Of a DNA stretch of 48,015 bases, positions 40,680 to 48,015 are shown in pieces. The notes under the pieces were generated by a model. It saw nothing but the letters and a program-made list of their open reading frames with translations. It was not told where the DNA came from and ran no database searches. The translations under genes were made by a program, and so were the position numbers. How positions within the stretch are numbered: the first letter of the stretch is position 1; each line of letters starts with the position of its first letter. The stretch spans positions 1-48,015 of the forward strand of contig PDSF01000053.1 in the NCBI GenBank assembly GCA_002748355.1, read 5' to 3'. This DNA is from Planctomycetota bacterium. Its GTDB lineage: Bacteria > Planctomycetota > UBA1135 > GCA-002748355.

Positions 40680-41261
40680 TCAGCGAGTCAGCGCCGCCTC
40701 ATGTGCTTGGATGCGCTGGATCGCCGCGCGCAGATTGGCCTCGATGAAGTGAGGCTGGACGTCATAGTTTCCGTCGCGCCCGGCTTGCCCCGTTTCAACG
40801 AGGATGGTTCCGAGTTGGGCGCGGTCCCCGGCCAGGATGTCGATGGTGTTTTCTCCGATCATCCATGAGCGGCGGAGGTTCAGGTCGAACTCCTGTTCGG
40901 CCATTTTGAACATGCCGATATTCGGCTTGCGGAAGACGCTTTCTTTGCGCCAGCGGCCTTTGCCCTTGGGGTGGTAGAGGCAGGCGTAGATCTTGGTGAG
41001 GGGGACGCCGGCCTCAGCAAAGCTATTGCACACAGCCTCTTGCATCCTTTTGAAATCCCGCTCTCGGAGCACGCCCCGCGCAACGTCGCATTGGTTGGTG
41101 GCGATGAACAGGTCCATGCGCTTGGGGTCAATCCGGGTGAGGCTGTCCAGGGCTCCCTCGAAGAATCGAGGCTTGGTGTAATCCTCGCGATCGGTCCATG
41201 GGGCTAGGAGGACCCCGTGGAGCTCGATAAAGATTGCTTGCCGAGTTCCGCCTTTTGCCAT
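40680..41261 (-). CDS. GmhB/HisB-like HAD-fold protein lacking catalytic aspartates
   Basis: A 193-residue protein that follows the HAD-IIIA (histidinol phosphatase/GmhB) family along its length. Motif I, normally F-x-D-x-D-G-V, reads FIELHGVLL, so the nucleophile Asp is E13 and the general acid Asp is H15. Motif II is intact (IATNQCDVARG), the motif III lysine region is KESVFRKPNIGMF (K112), and motif IV WMIGENTIDILAGDRAQ has E137 for the usual Asp, with D141 kept. The zinc-binding cysteines of the usual HxPxxGCxCRKP loop are also missing (YHPKGKGRWRKES). It is probably not a phosphatase; a sugar-phosphate-binding or regulatory role is possible. It is the first gene of the minus-strand flippase/GT2 unit. 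Confidence 0.85.
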   Translation of the reverse strand: MAKGGTRQAIFIELHGVLLAPWTDREDYTKPRFFEGALDSLTRIDPKRMDLFIATNQCDVARGVLRERDFKRMQEAVCNSFAEAGVPLTKIYACLYHPKGKGRWRKESVFRKPNIGMFKMAEQEFDLNLRRSWMIGENTIDILAGDRAQLGTILVETGQAGRDGNYDVQPHFIEANLRAAIQRIQAHEAALTR

Positions 41262-41445
41262 GATCGCCTCCAGACTGTGCTTCCAATGCCTCCATCGGAA
41301 GGACGTTTCGTGAACTTGAGGCCTAGTTGACTTTTCGTTGGCGTGCCCTTGAGGCTTGGCAGAAAGTCTGGCCGTAGGGGGTCTCCTGTTCGTATCTCCT
41401 ACTTGAATCGTTCCGGGGGGAGTGGTTCAGCGGTACTAGCGCAGT

Positions 41446-42123
41446 ATGGGCGGCCCCAAGTGGGGGGCGCGAAGACGACGCATGACATACGACGAAGGTC
41501 AGAGCCAGCCGATGGGCGAAGACGCACGCGAGTTCGAAGCCTTCCTCGGAAAGGGCGGCGAGGCTCGGCTTGGGCGAACCAGCGACGAAGAGCTGATGCG
41601 CTTTGCCGCTGAGGGTTCGCTACGTGCGTTTGAATGCCTCGTCGAGCGCTACAAGGTCGCGGTTTTCAGCCTCTGCTTTCAGGTGCTGCGTTCGCGTGAG
41701 GATGCGGAGGAGGCGGCGCAGGACTGCTTCATCAAGACCTTTCGTGCGCGCAGCGTCTATGACCCAAGCCGGAAGGTCGCGCCGTGGCTGCTCAAGATCG
41801 CGACCAACGCCGCCCGTGATCTGCTACGGCGCCAACGTGCCCGGCCTGTTCAGCAGGGTGAAGAGGATTGGGTCGTCGAGCAGGTGCCGGACGATGGTTT
41901 TGGGGAAGGCATACAGCGTGAGATTGATTCCGAAGAGCTGCATGCGGCTCTGCGCAGCCTTAGCCCTGAGATGCGCGTGCCACTGACCCTCAAATACCTG
42001 CACGGTTACAGCAATACCGAGCTTGCCGAGATCATCGGAACCTCGCTTTCGTCCCTCAAGGTGCGCCTTGCTCGGGCTCGAGAGCTTCTTCATCGACGTC
42101 TCGTCAGGAGGCTTGAGCCATGA
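41446..42123 (+). CDS. ECF-type RNA polymerase sigma factor
   Basis: A sigma-70 family factor. The called start is ATG 41446 (225 residues); ATG 41482 or 41512 are possible and would still keep all domains. Region 2 runs from FAAEGSLRAFECLVERYKVA through SREDAEEAAQDCFIKTF and VAPWLLKIATNAARDLLRR. A linker follows (residues about 140-160). Region 4 is LRSLSPEMRVPLTLKYLHGY then SNTELAEIIGTSLSSLKVRL, the -35-binding helix-turn-helix. Its stop overlaps the next gene (ATGA), which encodes its probable membrane anti-sigma factor. The 184-bp divergent gap upstream may hold an autoregulated promoter. Confidence 0.93.
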   Translation: MGGPKWGARRRRMTYDEGQSQPMGEDAREFEAFLGKGGEARLGRTSDEELMRFAAEGSLRAFECLVERYKVAVFSLCFQVLRSREDAEEAAQDCFIKTFRARSVYDPSRKVAPWLLKIATNAARDLLRRQRARPVQQGEEDWVVEQVPDDGFGEGIQREIDSEELHAALRSLSPEMRVPLTLKYLHGYSNTELAEIIGTSLSSLKVRLARARELLHRRLVRRLEP

Positions 42124-44954
42124 GCCCGTCCCCTCCACGTGATCCGTCTGAGACCTCGGGCTCCGGTCCGTCTCTGCCGAGCGCTTGCGCCGAAATTCGC
42201 GCGAACTTCACTGCTTGGGAGTCGGACGAGTTACGTCCCGCAGAGCGTCGGAGTTTCGATGAGCACCTGAGTGCCTGCCGTGCCTGCAGCCGGGCGCTGG
42301 CCGAGTACGAATATGTGTCGCTGCGCCTGCGCCAGAGCTTCGCTTGGGTGGAGCCGTCGGCGGATTTCACCCACCGGGTGATGGATCAGGTGCGCAAGGA
42401 TGCGGCCCTTGAGGATCTGCAGAGCCCGGAGCCGGGTTTCACGGCTCGGCTTCGTGATCGGCTCAGCTTGCTTGGCGAGGCCGAGCGGGCAGTGCCTGCG
42501 CAGGGTCGGTCTGAGTTGGGTCGGTCTGAGTTGGGTCGGTCTGAGTTGGGTCGGCCTGAGCCGGAGGCTCTGGAGGCTGCGGAGCTGCCATCTGGGAGGC
42601 GGCGTCCGCGCTATCAGCGGCGCTTGGCCCTCCTTCTTTCAGCGGCGGCGATGCTCCTGGCTGGCTTCCTACTCTTTGCCCGGGGGACACCGGATCCCCA
42701 GGAGCTCGGACGGAGCGAGGCCGCTTGGAGCTACGCGTTCGCCGAGCCTGGGGATCGTCTCAGCCTCTCGGGTGGCGAGGTGCCGCTGATGGCTCCCAGC
42801 GAGCTTTCTTTGCCGGCCGCTGTCCAGTGGTTGGGTCGCAGCATGGTGCTGCAGGGTCCCTTCCAGGTGGAGCTATCTGGGCAGGGGCGTGCCGAGCTAC
42901 TTGGGAAGTCGAAGCTCCAGCTTCAGCAGGGGAGCCTAGTGCTGCGGAGCGAGAAAGAGCGGCAGCTCAGTTGTGCGCTTGGCTCTGCCTTCTCGCTGGA
43001 GAGCTTTGCTGGGGATCTCGCGGTGCTGGTGGAGACCGTGCACGCGCCGGAGCAGGACGGCTTCTTGCTCGAAGTCCCGCTTCAGCGGGTGAGCTTGCGG
43101 GTGCTTGCCGGACATGCCGTTGTGCGCAGCCCAGAAGCTGAGGCTCCCTTGCGTCTTGAGCTTGGGGAGATCCTTCTTGCCGAGCCACTGCAGCCGCTGC
43201 GTGTGCTTGAGCGGCAGGAACCTCGCGGGCTGGCGCCGGCCGACATGGCTCGCGGGGACTCCTCGGGTGGTGCCCTGCTAGTGCGCGGATTCGTTCGTTC
43301 TCTCGATCAGGGACCGCTGCCCGGAGCCACGATCGAGCTCCAGGTCGGTGGGAGGAAGCTCCAGGCAAAGAGCGACCAGCGCGGTGCCTACCAGCTGCAA
43401 ATGCCCCTGCCTTCGCGGGTCGATGCACCGGGTTTACTCGTTGCGGCGGCTGAGGGCCTCCGGCCAGAGCTGCGCACGGCTCGCGCCTTGCTTGGGCAGG
43501 TGCAGGGGCCGGAGACTTTGCGACGGGATTTGGTTCTGAGCCCTTCGCGTGCCCTGCAGGTTCGGCTCGTGAGTTCGGAGTCGGTGCCCATTGCGGCAGC
43601 GCAGGCGACGCTCCTGCGTCGGGACGTCTTGCTGGGACGAGTTACGCGGCTGGCTGAGGCGGAGTCCCGGGCCGATGGACGTTTTGAGTTGCCGGATCTA
43701 CCCGATCTCGAAGAGGGAGAGGAGCTGGCCTTACTCATTGAGGGCAAGGGGCAGCCACTTTTCGTTGCCTACGAGTTAGAGCCGGATGCGGCCACGGGTG
43801 TGCTTGAGTTGCGAGCGCCAGAACTGCGCGAAGTGTCGGTTCCGCTGCAGGATCCGGCGAGCCGGGTGGCCTGGATCGAGCGTCGGCCACGCGGCCCCTT
43901 GGCCCGGTTTGTTATGCGCCTCGAGCGCCACGAGTTGGCGGCCGGCCAGCACGAATTCCGTTTACTTGCTGCGCGTGGTCAGGAGTTCGCGCAGTGGGAG
44001 GATGCGGGTAGTGGCGCGCCAAGCCGCCTGCAGCTACGTGGAGTGGATTTCGAGGGGCGGCGCACAGTTGCCCTGTCTCGAGAGCGACTTCGCGTTGTCG
44101 GAACACAGAGCGGTCCCCTGATGGCCAAACGCTATCGCCTGGTGCGCCGTGTTGACGGTGCCGTGATTGCTGAGGGCACGGTTGGCGCCAATGGTGCCCT
44201 CGATCTTGACCTGCCGACCTCACGATCGGAGCTCGCCTTGGCGCTTGAGGGCGTGGATGGCTGGGTTTTCCATGAGCTGCCGGCGGGCGGGATTGCTGCG
44301 CGTTACCGGATCGGTGACGCCGGGCCGGCTCAGCCCAGCCTCGATCCGAGGCTTGTGGCGCAGCAACGTCTGGCGACCGGCTCGGGCGAGGGGCGTTATG
44401 GCCAGGCGCCGGATATCTTCGAGCAACGCGGTCGCGGCCGGGTTTCGGGGCTTCGCCGACTCGAGCTGCAGCTTGGCGAAGGCGGAGTCTCGGTTCGCGG
44501 GGTTAAGCTCTTCGCTCGCATCGGCAATGGAGCACCGTTTTTGGCCGGTTGGAGTGATTACGATGGCCGTATCGTCCTGCCCAGTCTGCCGGCAACGGGG
44601 ACTCTGGATCTGCTCGCCATCGACTCCGAGGGTGGAGCCCTGCGCGCCGGGCGTGAGCGGCTGCAGCTGCGGGACGTCGAAACTGGGGTGTACGCGCTCG
44701 ATCTCGCACCCGTACGTGCGGGGCTGCGAGGCGAGTTCCGTGGCGAGTCCCTGCATTCCCTGGCGTTTCCGGCCGTGGTCGAGGCCGAGCTGCTGGATGG
44801 AGGCTTCCGCGGGATGCGCTTGCGCGCTGCGGTGGATATCTCCGGGCAGTTCCGTTTGCCGCTGGTGCCACAGGGGCGGCTGCAGATCCGGCTAGCTGGC
44901 TCGGATTTGCGGCGCGAGTTCGGCCCACGGGCGCGGGTGCTGCGCTTCGAATAG
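42120..44954 (+). CDS. Giant membrane anti-sigma factor with FecR-like and carboxypeptidase-regulatory domains
   Basis: A 944-residue protein translationally coupled to the ECF sigma gene. Residues about 20-60 are a zinc anti-sigma domain: C23, then H49-x3-C53-x2-C56 (DEHLSACRACSRAL). A Ser/Glu/Leu/Gly/Arg pentapeptide repeat lies at 130-145. One membrane helix spans about 169-187 (LALLLSAAAMLLAGFLLFA). A FecR-like segment follows (about 200-370; LGRSMVLQGPFQVELSGQGR, FSLESFAGDLAVLVETVHA, VSLRVLAGHAVVRSPEAEA). The rest, about 570 residues, is beta-rich; the first unit is a carboxypeptidase-regulatory-like fold (ALLVRGFVRSLDQGPLPGAT then GRKLQAKSDQRGAYQLQMPL), and related units recur. Predicted: cytoplasmic sigma binding with a large periplasmic sensor or effector. 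Confidence 0.85.
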   Translation: MSPSPPRDPSETSGSGPSLPSACAEIRANFTAWESDELRPAERRSFDEHLSACRACSRALAEYEYVSLRLRQSFAWVEPSADFTHRVMDQVRKDAALEDLQSPEPGFTARLRDRLSLLGEAERAVPAQGRSELGRSELGRSELGRPEPEALEAAELPSGRRRPRYQRRLALLLSAAAMLLAGFLLFARGTPDPQELGRSEAAWSYAFAEPGDRLSLSGGEVPLMAPSELSLPAAVQWLGRSMVLQGPFQVELSGQGRAELLGKSKLQLQQGSLVLRSEKERQLSCALGSAFSLESFAGDLAVLVETVHAPEQDGFLLEVPLQRVSLRVLAGHAVVRSPEAEAPLRLELGEILLAEPLQPLRVLERQEPRGLAPADMARGDSSGGALLVRGFVRSLDQGPLPGATIELQVGGRKLQAKSDQRGAYQLQMPLPSRVDAPGLLVAAAEGLRPELRTARALLGQVQGPETLRRDLVLSPSRALQVRLVSSESVPIAAAQATLLRRDVLLGRVTRLAEAESRADGRFELPDLPDLEEGEELALLIEGKGQPLFVAYELEPDAATGVLELRAPELREVSVPLQDPASRVAWIERRPRGPLARFVMRLERHELAAGQHEFRLLAARGQEFAQWEDAGSGAPSRLQLRGVDFEGRRTVALSRERLRVVGTQSGPLMAKRYRLVRRVDGAVIAEGTVGANGALDLDLPTSRSELALALEGVDGWVFHELPAGGIAARYRIGDAGPAQPSLDPRLVAQQRLATGSGEGRYGQAPDIFEQRGRGRVSGLRRLELQLGEGGVSVRGVKLFARIGNGAPFLAGWSDYDGRIVLPSLPATGTLDLLAIDSEGGALRAGRERLQLRDVETGVYALDLAPVRAGLRGEFRGESLHSLAFPAVVEAELLDGGFRGMRLRAAVDISGQFRLPLVPQGRLQIRLAGSDLRREFGPRARVLRFE
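42503..42562 (+). repeat. 15-bp in-frame tandem repeat, four units
   Basis: The unit GGGTCGGTCTGAGTT occurs at 42503-42517, 42518-42532 and 42533-42547, with a diverged fourth copy (GGGTCGGCCTGAGCC) to 42562. It encodes a GRSEL-type pentapeptide repeat in the linker between zinc domain and membrane helix. Such perfect repeats can change copy number by slippage; a multiple of three keeps the frame. Confidence 0.9.
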
Positions 44955-44995
44955 CGAGCTGGCCACGGCACGGACTCCGGGGTTAGCTATGAGTT

Positions 44996-45019
44996 GCGAG
45001 GCCTCTTTGATGGCCTCGC
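44996..45019 (+). terminator. Hairpin after the anti-sigma gene
   Basis: A perfect 8-bp inverted repeat (44996-45003 with 45012-45019) with an 8-nt loop starts 41 bases after the stop at 44954. No T run follows, so a terminator role is tentative. Confidence 0.5.
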
Positions 45020-45097
45020 GCTGTCGAGGAGGCGACTCAGGCGCTCTGTTTGTCTCCCTCCGGTGGCACTTAACGGCCGGCAAAAAGACAAAGCAAA

Positions 45098-45135
45098 GCC
45101 CGGAGCCCGAAGGTCTTATCCTGCGGGCTCCGGGC
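45098..45135. terminator. Terminator of thiC
   Basis: A perfect 12-bp inverted repeat (45098-45109 with 45124-45135), extendable by GCAA/TTGC across an A-A mismatch, lies directly behind the thiC stop. It may also end plus-strand transcripts, as TTGCTATTTCTTA follows on the plus strand. Confidence 0.8.
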
Positions 45136-45139
45136 ATTG

Positions 45140-46861
<1,722 letters not shown>

Positions 46862-46965
46862 GGGGTGAGCCTCGTGGTGATAGCAGCGAATGGCCATTTG
46901 CAATGTGGGCTGGCCCGGCATCGAGTCGGCGCCTCTGCGCTCCGCGGTGAGCCGCGTGCGTGACA

Positions 46966-47035
46966 GGGGCCTCGCTTCCCTACGCCGGTGCGAACCGGAT
47001 CAGGTTCGGCGGGTACCTCTCAGCGGGAGCCCAGC
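46966..47035 (-). promoter_or_regulatory. TPP riboswitch (THI element) upstream of thiC
   Basis: Read on the minus strand the region has the conserved order GCTGAGAGG, then ACCC, then GAACCTGATCCGG, then CACCGGCG, then TAGGGAAGC. These are the pyrimidine- and diphosphate-binding arms of the thiamine-diphosphate aptamer. GGGCTC before and GAGGCCC after can pair as P1. The aptamer ends about 100 bases before the thiC ATG. The space between holds a small GCGG/CCGC hairpin that may belong to the expression platform. High TPP should lower thiC expression. Confidence 0.93.
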
Positions 47036-47063
47036 TGGCCGGTGAAATCGTGTCACGAGTGCT

Positions 47064-47085
47064 GGGGCGCTGGATTTGGCGCCCC
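47064..47085. other. Hairpin upstream of the thiC leader
   Basis: GGGGCGC (47064-47070) and GCGCCCC (47079-47085) form a perfect 7-bp stem with an 8-nt loop. It lies in the region where the thiC promoter is expected; its role is unknown. Confidence 0.5.
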
Positions 47086-47173
47086 ATTGGCAGCAGAGCA
47101 TGCAGCCCTGCCAGCGTGAGACTTCTTCAACCGCCCGCTAAGGGCTTCCGCGCCCCGAGCGAACGGCGAAAAC

Positions 47174-47226
47174 CATAGCACGAGCGACCGTGAGTTTCCT
47201 GGAGCCTTCCGCTCCGGTCGCTATGG
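47174..47226. other. Imperfect inverted repeat
   Basis: CCATAG (47174-47179) pairs with CTATGG (47221-47226) and AGCGACCG (47183-47190) with CGGTCGCT (47215-47222). The four bases between the first two blocks bulge out, and the outer pairing competes with the inner one for two bases. A GAG/CTC pair extends it inward. It lies just before the terminator of the secreted-protein gene; no coding sequence is here. Confidence 0.45.
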
Positions 47227-47235
47227 ATCGAGAAA

Positions 47236-47273
47236 GGGCCCGGGCTCGTCTCTATGGAGACGGGCCCGGGCCC
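47236..47273 (-). terminator. Very stable terminator after the third secreted protein
   Basis: A 17-bp stem (47236-47252 with 47257-47273) with one T/C difference, which is a G-U pair in RNA of one strand, and a 4-nt loop lies 81 bases downstream of the minus-strand stop at 47355. An extra GGGCCC follows. No other terminator separates this gene from thiC. Confidence 0.8.
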
Positions 47274-47354
47274 GGGCCCTCCTTTCAGCCGCCCTTGCTA
47301 TCGGTAATTGCTACCGGTGCTAGGTGCTGGCGGCCTGATAATGAGTAGGTCTGA

Positions 47355-48002
47355 TCAGTTCTGAATCAGCGCTTGGCCGAGATTGCTGGTCACGAGGCCA
47401 AGCTTGTTGGCTTTGAGGTCGAGGACCACTGCCTGCTGCAGCCAGCTCATACCGATCAGGCTGGGGACTGCCGGAATCGTGAAGGTCGAGCTGGCGACAT
47501 TGTTCTTCGCGACGCCACTCGAGGTCTGCAGGATGTCGGTATAGAGCGTGCAGCCGGGCATGCCGACGGGGCTAAGGTTCACCGACTGCTTCGTTGCGCC
47601 GAGCAGGAAGAAGGCGATGTTGGGCGTGTTGTCGACCGAGACCGTGAAGGGCTCGCCGAGCTGCGGGACGGTGCCCATCAAAGAGACCTTGCCGAGCGAG
47701 GAGCTGCATGCGGTGCCACTGATGTCGAAGGCGCCTTTGCGCAGCAGGAAGGCGTCAATCTTGTAGCCGTATTTGCCGCCTGCTGCTGTGTTGCCGAAAC
47801 GGAAGCGGATGCGACTATCTTTCTTCGTAATCTTGAAGGAGATGTTCGGGGTGAGGCCCCATTTCCCTGCGATCTTCTTCTGCTGGTCTTTTGTCCAAGT
47901 GGTTGTTTGGAAGCCACCACCTGTCGTGCGCCACACAAATTGGAGCACGCACGCCACGCTCGTTGAGACTGGCACGCGGGAGGCTCGCCCCCACGATCTC
48001 AC
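47355..48002 (-). CDS. Secreted protein with planctomycete-type beta domain, 5' end unresolved
   Basis: A 215-residue frame from GTG 48002; a stop in the same frame at 48012-48014 blocks extension. The beginning looks wrong for this family: there is no signal peptide. The frame starting at 48015 has better third-position G/C up to about 47925 (FREIVGASLPRASLNERG), so a frame change near 47925 or a start beyond the window is likely. The middle (KWGLTPNISFKITKKDSRIR, FRFGNTAAGGKYGYKIDAFL) is beta-rich. The last 110 residues (SLMGTVPQLGEPFTVSVDN, MPGCTLYTDIL, MSWLQQAVVLDLKANKLGLV) are the beta domain shared with the genes at 72-1028 and 20266-21741. Function unknown; export is inferred from the homologous domain. 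Confidence 0.65.
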   Translation of the reverse strand: MRSWGRASRVPVSTSVACVLQFVWRTTGGGFQTTTWTKDQQKKIAGKWGLTPNISFKITKKDSRIRFRFGNTAAGGKYGYKIDAFLLRKGAFDISGTACSSSLGKVSLMGTVPQLGEPFTVSVDNTPNIAFFLLGATKQSVNLSPVGMPGCTLYTDILQTSSGVAKNNVASSTFTIPAVPSLIGMSWLQQAVVLDLKANKLGLVTSNLGQALIQN

Positions 48003-48015
48003 GGAACTCAGTCAA

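Noticed and set aside
42503..42562. CRISPR-like array
   Set aside because: The units are 15 bp, contiguous, without spacers and in frame inside a gene; it is a coding tandem repeat.

Overview
The window is GC-rich bacterial chromosome with short intergenic gaps, ATGA/GTGA start-stop overlaps inside operons and no mobile elements, tRNA or rRNA genes that I can see. The best guess for the host is an uncultured Planctomycetota bacterium. The basis is a secreted-protein beta domain that occurs three times (near 0.7-1.0 kb, 20.4-20.8 kb and 47.4-47.7 kb) and that I remember from planctomycete genomes, together with Gram-negative-type glycan genes and a huge membrane anti-sigma protein. This is inference from the proteins, not a phylogenetic placement.

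Layout. 0-1.4 kb: a secreted protein whose frame carries a TGA inside the signal peptide, a terminator, and a 49-residue membrane peptide. 1.45-6.0 kb (minus): arginine operon argR-argC-argB-argD-argF, tightly coupled, preceded by an AT-rich ARG-box-like operator. 6.1-9.0 kb (minus): secreted M14 carboxypeptidase coupled to arfB. 9.1-16.3 kb (plus): surface-glycan cluster with a GT2, two GT4, a WaaP-like kinase, a CgeB-like protein and a GT9 heptosyltransferase. 16.4-19.2 kb (minus): polA. 19.4-21.7 kb (plus): a probably frameshifted secreted coiled-coil protein and a secreted beta-propeller protein. 21.9-23.4 kb (minus): purH. 23.7-24.3 kb (minus): an 81-residue protein and, upstream of it, a secreted HMA-like domain gene with an in-frame TGA. 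24.5-30.0 kb (minus): four-gene operon of a glutaminyl-cyclase-like M28 lipoprotein, a HEAT/vWA-like protein, an alpha/beta hydrolase and a polytopic GT-C-like protein. 30.2-31.4 kb: membrane GT2. 31.5-35.2 kb (plus): the stress-associated PrkA-YeaH-SpoVR set plus rhomboid, in which the PrkA position is held by a 131-residue protein that keeps only the PrkA ends. 35.3-37.8 kb (minus): an 834-residue protein made of about eight diverged repeats. 38.0-41.3 kb (minus): a flippase, a GT2 and a catalytically dead HAD phosphatase. 41.4-45.0 kb (plus): ECF sigma factor coupled to a 944-residue anti-sigma/FecR/carboxypeptidase-regulatory fusion. 45.1-47.0 kb (minus): thiC under a TPP riboswitch. 47.4-48.0 kb (minus): the end of a third secreted beta-domain protein.

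Most notable: (1) the core-deleted PrkA-like protein in an otherwise standard kinase/YeaH/SpoVR operon; (2) two secreted-protein genes with an internal in-frame TGA and a third with two compensating frame changes, which could be selenocysteine or recoding, recent decay, or assembly error; (3) a dispersed element of about 50 nt that sits exactly on stop codons; (4) a GmhB-like HAD protein without its nucleophile; (5) the large repeat protein of unknown function.
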